Part shown: positions 19,001-22,362 of the stretch, in pieces
Layout: every line of letters begins with the position of its first letter
Numbering within the stretch: position 1 is the stretch's first letter
Source of the DNA: Plantago elongata
Lineage: Eukaryota; Streptophyta; Magnoliopsida; Lamiales; Plantaginaceae
Assembly: GCA_036897095.1 (NCBI GenBank)
Contig: JAYMSP010002821.1
Coordinates: 1 to 22,362 of the forward strand
Direction: 5' to 3'
Length of the DNA stretch: 22,362 nucleotides
Program-made: the position numbers and the translations under genes
Notes under the pieces: model-generated
The model's database searches: none
Told to the model about the DNA's origin: nothing
What the model saw: the letters and a program-made list of their open reading frames with translations, nothing else

Positions 19001-22000
19001 CTATTTATTTTGCACTACTCTTATTTGGTTGTCTGATGATCATTAGAAATTCTGAATTTAGAATTTTAGTTGTTACATAAAATAAAAAGACGTAGCATAC
19101 ACGTATCGGTATCCTGCTTTTTGGGTTTTAGCGTATCCATCTCGTATCCGTATTTGTCTTGGTGCTTCTTAGCTAATTTAACCAGACATTAATGAAAAAA
19201 CTAAAGAGGAATTGGACGATGATAGAAATTACTTTGTACTAACAAGAGTTTCAAATGCAATGCAAAACGTACCAAAAATGAGGACATCCCATCAGATGAA
19301 TTGGTACCATGAGTATCGACATAGTCTCTAAGCCGAACAAGGCTCTCCCTCATAGCATGTATATTATCGATTCCAAAGAAGACTATCTGAAAAAGTGAGA
19401 AAGGGCAGATATAAACAACAAAGAGATTATGGGAGAAATAGACATGACAGTGGGGCAAAACTTCATAGATCAGTCATTACACAGACCTCAGATTGAAAAT
19501 AATTAGCAGATGACTCTGATCCGCCCCCCATAGCACCATTTGCTAAAGCATTTTTTCGAGGTCTTGCATCAGCAATATAGAGCTTCCTAAATAAGAATAT
19601 ACTCACTCATAAGAAATCCCAAAGAAGTATACTACATGCCAGGTTAATGTCTAATGATGCATATACATTTGCAATATTGATACAATAAGGACAGAATCAA
19701 TTGAAGACTGAATAATAAAGAATACGGGCGAAGTAGACAGGTGAAAATTCAGAACGAAATACAACCTTCTACTTTCTTTAGGTCCAGCAAGCCGCTTCAA
19801 AAGACCAGCAACGAGTTTCTCATCAGCATTGCTGCAGACAGGAGCATGGACACAGGGACATATAAGTGATTATTATAACATATTGACCAAGGCAACAACT
19901 TGAAATATGCAATGACTAACAACAGCATGGGTTAGATCCAAGCTACCTTCTCATATTCATCATGAGGCCTACCAGGGGTTGTGAAGAACGAGCAAGCACA
20001 GCACCATTTTCTACAGGTCACAATATAGTATCTATTTAAAGATGATATCATGAAAGGATGAAATATATCAGCTGAAATTAGCTTAACCATTGACCTGGAT
20101 GACACCATGAAATTACTGGCAATCTACAGCGGGCACGAAAAGAGCATGCCTGTCGTATTTCTTCATCACTGTAGCAGCAGTAGATAAAGTTGGATGTTCA
20201 CCATCACAACCATCAGTTCAATGTCAGGAATACACCAAAAATAAAGCCAAGCCAGTAAACCAACTAACCTAGTAGAGTTTGGAACGAGCAATGCAAAAGG
20301 ATAGGTTGGGCACATTGTATAAGTATAATTTGTATCACTTATTCTCCACCATTCATTGGAAACCGTGAATGACCTGTCCTCAACAGTTCTTGCTGACGCA
20401 TGCTGCGAACCCAGTCCTAGAAGCCGGAAGTACTCATTTAATAGCCGTACCTTGGGATTCGTTCCTTTGTATCTAGGATACCCAGAGGTAAAAGCATACA
20501 TGTCCGAGAATCTAGCAGGCCTAGTCCACCGTACTAAGGCTTCATGCACAGCACGTCTCTGTACATCACCATTTTAAAAAACTGGTTAACCTCACTGAAC
20601 ATAGTCCCATTATTTCATTCAAAGGATCGGCTTAAAAGGATATTTATTTCAACTAAAGCACATCGAAGACTTTAAACAGCATATTGAATTAACAATGAGA
20701 AAAAACAAAGCAGTAAGATTCTAAATGCTCCACACTCATTAAAATAAATACTGAATCGCATAGATTTTAACTCTTAGGCTTCCTTTGGTTTGAGGGAAAA
20801 TAAGGGAAATTGAGATTTTCCAGTACAATAATTTAGGGGAAAACAAGTTTCCTTAATTTATGGAGAGAAATTGTATAAAGATCTTACAAAATTTTCCAGA
20901 ATTTTTTCTAACTAATACCAACTGAGGAAAATGATCTACTTTTTTTCTTTTCATTTCCCCAATTTTCCGTCCAACCTAAGAAAGTGTTACTGTAGGGGAG
21001 AAGGGGAAATAGGAAGGAATAGCTCCTCACATTTCAAGGTTTTTAACTGCTATACAGCATGTGTGCAGGACTCATTGTTTTAACAGAGACCCAGATGAAT
21101 GAGCTGCATAAGTGAAATATAACAATTAATAGCATTTATTATTAAACTGTTCTCTCTATTCCTTTTTCTTTCTTTTTTGTCTATAAGCAGTATGTGTTCA
21201 GACCTAACCAGATCCCACCATTTCAAAAAAAGGCAAGTCCACTAGCAGGGCAACATTCATAAAAATTTGAACAACACACGTCCATACTCAAGACAGCTCA
21301 CCTGTTTTGTTCGGGGCCGAAAGCCAAATACAATTATTCTCATATCTTTACCTGCAGATGAATGTGTTACACTAAATTATAGCAGCATATCTCAAAAATG
21401 TCTGAATACATATAGAATTACAGGCTACAAGATGCCTACACCTACCAATGACCTGAAGTAAGCGTTGAGTTGGGACCTTGTCAACTTGTCTGGGCCCAGG
21501 AGGTAGCTTTGCAACCTTAAGCAGTGAAGAGTTATTAATAAGCATAATATTGTTCATGGATGCAGGATGATCTTACAAGATAATAATGGAACAGCCAACT
21601 AGATGCATTTCCTATGAATGGAGCACCTGAGCTTCTTGTGTACTCACAATGTTAGTAACAGAAGTTTAATAATAGTAACAGAATGATGATGGTAGGGTGA
21701 CTGATGAAGCTTCTATCAATCAAATCTGACTGGGTTTAGGTAATTATGTTTCCATTTAGGGTTTGTTCTTACGGGATTGAATTTTTTCCTTAAACAAAGG
21801 CAAAAGCCAGGGGATACGTATCTGCACATATCCTTATCCGAAACATAGTTTGACAGGGACTTCAGGATATTTCACATATCCATGCTTCGTAGTTAATAAC
21901 TGTTGATTAATGAATTTGATCTCAAATTTCATCCTATATCATAGTATATCACTAAATTGTGCATCAGAAGCTAAATCTCCCTCCACTGACATATAGAAAC

Positions 22001-22226
22001 TTACAATCCAACTAGTAGACAGTGCAGAAATATGATGAGATGCTGCGCACAGACTCAAAAATTGACAAGAGAAGGAGCTGGACACAGCAGATGCTTCTAC
22101 ATTGTATGAGATCCACAACTAGGAAACAAATTCACTCAGGAAACAAAAACTTACAAATTTGCCGAACTTCTCGATCGCTGTAAATGGTATAGTGCCAAGT
22201 CCTATAATGCTTCTCGATCCATCACT
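7380..22226 (-). CDS. MTM1: Myotubularin-type phosphoinositide 3-phosphatase (5'-partial, 16 exons placed)
   Basis: Expected to remove the 3-phosphate from PI3P and PI(3,5)P2 on membranes. Exons in gene order: 22226-22155, 21515-21446, 21351-21302, 20558-20269, 20168-20095, 20010-19947, 19831-19766, 19586-19487, 19386-19273, 17638-17469, 16721-16637, 15784-15566, 13277-13218, 13126-13062, 10127-9848, 7892-7380. All borders are GT..AG and all phases agree, giving 2292 nt (763 residues plus TAG). Residues 1-64 end the PH-GRAM domain ([30 protein letters not shown]). The catalytic domain follows, with [15 protein letters not shown] and the active site [12 protein letters not shown] (Cys356, Arg362). 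A coiled coil spans about 575-645, then a Cys-rich tail. The sequence agrees closely with Arabidopsis MTM1/MTM2 as I remember them. About 90-100 N-terminal residues lie past the right edge. Which of the two paralogues it matches is not settled. Confidence 0.95.
7921..8215. mobile_element. hAT-type MITE
   Basis: The ends are inverted: CAGCGTTGTTAATCGTG at the left and the complement of CAGTGTTGTCGATCGTG at the right (14 of 17 match). They are flanked by 8-bp direct repeats GTTATGAC (7913-7920) and GTTATGTT (8216-8223). The CAGTGTTG-type end with an 8-bp duplication is typical of non-autonomous plant hAT elements. It lies in the last myotubularin intron, 28 bp from the acceptor, and has no coding capacity. 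Confidence 0.75.
8224..8799. other. Intron sequence without recognised features
   Basis: This stretch of the last myotubularin intron lies between the hAT MITE and the Mutator-like element. I see no gene, repeat boundary or RNA in it. Confidence 0.6.
8811..9744. mobile_element. Non-autonomous TIR transposon, probably Mutator-like
   Basis: It is flanked by perfect 11-bp direct repeats AATGCCATATG (8800-8810 and 9745-9755). The ends are inverted and related: TTACAATTTTGGTCCTAACTC at the left edge against the complement of a right edge reading GAGTTAAGAGGACAAAT, with AACTCAATGT shared exactly. The 9-11 bp duplication length points to Mutator-like elements. The interior has no transposase-like frame. 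Confidence 0.65.
9848..10127 (-). CDS. Myotubularin exon: SEKERQQ ... [16 protein letters not shown]
   Basis: It encodes 93 residues. SEKERQQAG and [13 protein letters not shown] match the family's C-terminal phosphatase region (S-E-x-E-R). [30 protein letters not shown] and a start of coiled coil follow. The acceptor is GTTTACAG and the donor is CAGAAA/GTAAGA. Confidence 0.92.
10537..10770. mobile_element. Stowaway-type MITE (Tc1/Mariner)
   Basis: The left end CTCTCTCCACCCTG and the complement of the right end, CTCCCTTTGTCCTG, form a diverged inverted repeat (16 of 26 bases, mostly transitions apart). TA dinucleotides flank both ends (10535-10536 and 10771-10772). It is about 234 bp and AT-rich inside. 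It sits in the 2.9-kb intron between 10128 and 13061. Confidence 0.65.
10771..11529. other. Intron sequence, no gene seen
   Basis: AT-rich intron sequence between the MITE and the solo LTR. The only notable point is a palindrome AGCTCCGCCGGAGCT near 11469-11483 with GC-rich flanks. Confidence 0.6.
11530..11815 (+). mobile_element. Solo LTR, Cassandra-type TRIM retrotransposon (fossil)
   Basis: A 286-bp unit starting TGTAACGCC and ending GTTACA, in a reasonably clear TG..CA frame with an imperfect 5-bp direct repeat on either side. It contains a block at 11663-11685 (GATGGGTGACC..CTGGGAAGTC) that resembles the internal promoter region of 5S rRNA, the hallmark of Cassandra LTRs. A 33-bp internal duplication lies near 11598-11658. 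No internal domain or second LTR is present, so it is a solo LTR and not a whole element. The imperfect flanks suggest moderate age. Family assignment is from the 5S-like block. Confidence 0.7.
11816..12993. other. Intron sequence, no gene seen
   Basis: The remainder of the large myotubularin intron downstream of the solo LTR. Open frames here are short and not gene-like. A small inverted pair (GCAGAT/ATCTGC) occurs near 11935-11955. I cannot assign anything else. Confidence 0.6.
12994..13047. repeat. (AAT)n microsatellite, about 18 units
   Basis: An uninterrupted AAT run of 54 bp. On the gene strand it reads as ATT units and begins 14 bp after the 5' splice site of the exon at 13062-13126. 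Confidence 0.95.
13062..13126 (-). CDS. Myotubularin exon: [21 protein letters not shown]
   Basis: A 65-nt exon corresponding to the family segment F.FN..FL..L.D.l.s..FG.FL.N. The acceptor is CATTGCAG and the donor is AATAG/GTAAGT. It is separated from the previous exon by a 91-bp intron and followed, 14 bp into the next intron, by a long ATT microsatellite. Confidence 0.9.
13218..13277 (-). CDS. Myotubularin exon: [20 protein letters not shown]
   Basis: A 60-nt exon, phase 0 at both ends. It corresponds to the family segment FLxxLDxVxQLxxxxPxxFEF. The acceptor is ATTCCAG and the donor is TCCTCG/GTATGT. It is too short to appear as a long open frame and was found by reading the minus strand. 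Confidence 0.9.
13278..13837. other. Intron sequence, no gene seen
   Basis: First part of the 2.3-kb myotubularin intron, between exon 13218-13277 and the composite element. No recognised feature. Confidence 0.6.
14100..14255. repeat. Cluster of six perfect short hairpins and palindromes
   Basis: 14100-14123 CCGGAGAT with 8-nt loop and ATCTCCGG; 14162-14177 palindrome AGCTTCCATGGAAGCT; 14180-14198 ACTGAGCT-cga-AGCTCAGT; 14207-14225 AAGCTCTT-cga-AAGAGCTT; 14221-14232 AGCTTTAAAGCT; 14246-14255 CGGAGCTCCG. A T-run at about 14130-14147 separates the first from the rest. Confidence 0.85.
14273..14543 (-). mobile_element. tRNA-derived SINE with 22-bp target duplications
   Basis: On the minus strand it has an A box GTAGCCGAGTGGC (14520-14532), a B box GGTTCGATTCC (14477-14487), and a terminal A-run (T's from 14273). 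The 22-bp direct repeats 14251-14272 and 14544-14565 differ at two positions. A 74-bp internal tandem duplication (units starting at 14351 and 14425) doubles the middle of the body. It is the same family as 4986-5159, but younger. It lies inside the element 13838-14876. Confidence 0.85.
14877..15565. other. Intron sequence, no gene seen
   Basis: Rest of the 2.3-kb intron between the composite element and exon 15566-15784. No repeat borders or coding signal recognised. Confidence 0.6.
15566..15784 (-). CDS. Myotubularin exon: FGHPFSDR and Ser-rich insert
   Basis: It encodes 73 residues. [14 protein letters not shown] is the family WxxFGHkFxxR motif with Pro in place of Lys. A Ser-rich insert follows ([20 protein letters not shown]), then NNYSPIFLQ. 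The acceptor is TAATTCAG and the donor is TTACAG/GTATAC. Confidence 0.93.
16150..16405. mobile_element. Stowaway-type MITE relic
   Basis: The right end reads GTGGACAACTTTATATGGGA then TGGAGGGAG, followed by TA (16406-16407). Its complement matches the left segment GTCCCATAGAAGTTGTCCAC at 16157-16176. The terminal CTCCCTCC of the left end has been lost or replaced next to a short GT run (16134-16147). The right half has two tandem GTGGACAA..ATGGGA blocks, suggesting an internal duplication. Confidence 0.6.
16637..16721 (-). CDS. Myotubularin exon carrying the catalytic arginine
   Basis: It encodes [20 protein letters not shown] then YRTINGFQ. Joined to the previous exon it gives [12 protein letters not shown], the intact active-site P-loop, so the enzyme is predicted to be active rather than a dead-phosphatase member. 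The acceptor is ATTTTCAG and the donor is TTCCAG/GTATGT. Confidence 0.94.
17036..17127 (+). mobile_element. Very short tRNA-like SINE or retroposed tRNA relic
   Basis: It is flanked by perfect 14-bp direct repeats TTTCATCTCCATAC (17022-17035 and 17128-17141). The 92-bp insert has an A-box-like GCAGCTCAGTTGG (17047-17059), a B-box-like GGTTGGAGTC (17092-17101), and ends in an A-run. It lies in a myotubularin intron. The fit to a functional tRNA cloverleaf is poor (no sound acceptor or anticodon stem), so it is not called as a tRNA. Confidence 0.8.
17469..17638 (-). CDS. Myotubularin exon carrying the catalytic cysteine
   Basis: It runs from [20 protein letters not shown] through [13 protein letters not shown] to [12 protein letters not shown]. 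The final Cys is the nucleophile of the Cys-X5-Arg motif (residue 356 of the visible protein). The exon ends inside the next Ser codon (AG/GTGAGG), so the active-site loop is completed by the next exon. Confidence 0.93.
17639..18296. other. Intron sequence, no gene seen
   Basis: First part of the 1.6-kb intron between exons 17469-17638 and 19273-19386. No recognised feature. Confidence 0.6.
18297..18536. mobile_element. Stowaway-type MITE, diverged
   Basis: The right end, complement CTTCCTCCGTCCCCGGAATA, is followed by TA (18537-18538). The left segment CTTCCATGCCGGAACAAGTT is its diverged counterpart. The body contains the word GGCGCCCCGAACAAAACTTC, which I associate with this MITE group. 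The left border is approximate. Confidence 0.5.
18537..19272. other. Intron sequence with an A-run, no gene seen
   Basis: Contains a run of about 18 A's near 18731-18748 and a stretch of repeated CGTATCC-like words near 19100-19150. The open frame at 18786-18971 has no recognisable product and lies inside the intron on the other strand. Confidence 0.5.
19273..19386 (-). CDS. Myotubularin exon: [20 protein letters not shown]
   Basis: It encodes 38 residues in phase 0, from [15 protein letters not shown] to [11 protein letters not shown]-x-[MV]-R-x-S is a conserved myotubularin segment. The acceptor is CTTTTTCAG and the donor is TTTTTG/GTACGT. Confidence 0.92.
19487..19586 (-). CDS. Myotubularin exon: [20 protein letters not shown]
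   Basis: The 100-nt exon holds the family signature D-[AV]-R-P-x-x-N-A-x-A-N. The acceptor is TTATTTAG and the donor is TCTGAG/GTCTGT. Confidence 0.92.
19766..19831 (-). CDS. Myotubularin exon: [21 protein letters not shown]
   Basis: A 66-nt exon linking the SQP segment to YIADARP. The acceptor is TGTCTGCAG and the donor is AGAAG/GTTGTA. Confidence 0.88.
19947..20010 (-). CDS. Myotubularin exon: [14 protein letters not shown]
   Basis: It encodes [20 protein letters not shown] plus split codons, corresponding to the family's xAxLxRxSQPxxG segment. The acceptor is CCTGTAG and the donor is AGAAG/GTAGCT. Confidence 0.9.
20095..20168 (-). CDS. Myotubularin exon: [14 protein letters not shown]
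   Basis: It encodes [20 protein letters not shown] then WCHP. The FRxRxRxPVxSWxHP signature is conserved across active and inactive myotubularins. The acceptor is GCTACAG and the donor is CATCCAG/GTCAAT. Confidence 0.92.
20269..20558 (-). CDS. Myotubularin exon: start of the phosphatase domain
   Basis: This 290-nt exon begins [20 protein letters not shown], continues through [11 protein letters not shown] and [13 protein letters not shown], and ends [16 protein letters not shown]. The last part is a hallmark of the myotubularin phosphatase fold. The acceptor is GTACAG and the donor is ACTAG/GTTAGT. Confidence 0.92.
20777..20986. mobile_element. Tourist-like MITE (PIF/Harbinger)
   Basis: A 210-bp element with the target duplication TTA at 20774-20776 and 20987-20989. 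Left end GGCTTCCTTTGGTTTGAGGG and the complement of the right end CACTTTCTTAGGTTGGACGG form a diverged inverted repeat that stays similar for about 30 bp. The GG..TTTGGTTTG end with TTA is typical of PIF/Harbinger MITEs. It lies in the intron between exons 20269-20558 and 21302-21351. Confidence 0.75.
21302..21351 (-). CDS. Myotubularin exon: [17 protein letters not shown]
   Basis: This 50-nt exon carries the last PH-GRAM strand. The acceptor is CATCTGCAG and the donor is AAACAG/GTGAGC. Confidence 0.9.
21446..21515 (-). CDS. Myotubularin exon: end of PH-GRAM
   Basis: It encodes [20 protein letters not shown] then QVI plus a split Gly codon. The acceptor is CTGCTTAAG, a weaker site without a long pyrimidine run. 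The donor is ATTG/GTAGGT. Joined to the next exon it gives QVIGKDMRII, a strongly conserved plant myotubularin segment. Confidence 0.85.
21516..22154. other. Intron sequence, no gene seen
   Basis: Intron between the exons at 22155-22226 and 21446-21515. AT-rich, with GTATCTGCACATATCC-like words near 21816-21860 but no bounded element. Confidence 0.6.
22155..22226 (-). CDS. Myotubularin exon: PH-GRAM domain segment
   Basis: This 72-nt exon encodes [20 protein letters not shown] then FGKF. The acceptor is TTTTGTAG and the donor is AAATTT/GTAAGT. It is the most 5' exon in the window. The remaining 136 bp to the edge look like intron. Confidence 0.88.
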
Positions 22227-22362
22227 CTACAAAAGAAGAGAAGATTCATCAAAGCAAATATTGGACTGAGACCCATGAATGTTCCTCCATAAACAGCTCA
22301 TATGTGCTTTGGAAGAACTATCAATTTTTGTTAGAAATTGAACAATAAACAATAAAATGAAC

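Overview
The window is nuclear DNA of a eudicot plant. It is AT-rich, its genes are cut into short exons with GT..AG introns, and its introns hold plant-type MITEs and tRNA-derived SINEs. The repeat style (Stowaway ends, asterid-like SINEs) hints at an asterid, but I cannot name the species. Two genes lie tail to tail, and both run off the window at their 5' ends.

Region 1-4142 (+ strand): the 3' part of a methyl-CpG-binding-domain gene, MBD13-like. Five exons (26-121, 304-444, 1689-1770, 2218-2448, 3217-4142) join in frame to 491 residues. The first two carry the MBD fold. The last carries basic nuclear-type motifs and two copies of a short acidic repeat. There are two signs of alternative splicing: a frame-changing cassette exon with a matching alternative acceptor, and a 90-nt exitron-like segment in the last exon.

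Region 4143-about 7040: a convergent intergenic spacer of about 2.9 kb. It is very AT-rich, with a 33-bp tandem repeat, an old tRNA-derived SINE and a transposon-end-like sequence. I see no gene in it.

Region about 7040-22362 (- strand): a myotubularin-type phosphoinositide 3-phosphatase (plant MTM1/MTM2). Sixteen exons were placed at base level and join in frame to 763 residues plus the stop. They cover the end of the PH-GRAM domain, the whole catalytic domain with the Cys-X5-Arg site (split by an intron), a coiled coil, and a plant-type Cys-rich C-terminus. About 90-100 N-terminal residues lie beyond the right edge.

Most large introns of this gene carry at least one transposable element: a hAT MITE and a Mutator-like element in the last intron; a Stowaway MITE and a Cassandra-type solo LTR in the next large one; a composite DNA element with an inserted SINE and a cluster of hairpins; two further Stowaway-type relics; a very short SINE with perfect target duplications; and a Tourist-like MITE. 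The two host genes have no obvious functional link: one is a nuclear chromatin reader, the other a lipid phosphatase. I found no tRNA, rRNA, CRISPR or new multi-gene system. The most interesting material is the splicing ambiguity in the MBD gene and the nested, hairpin-rich element at 13838-14876.
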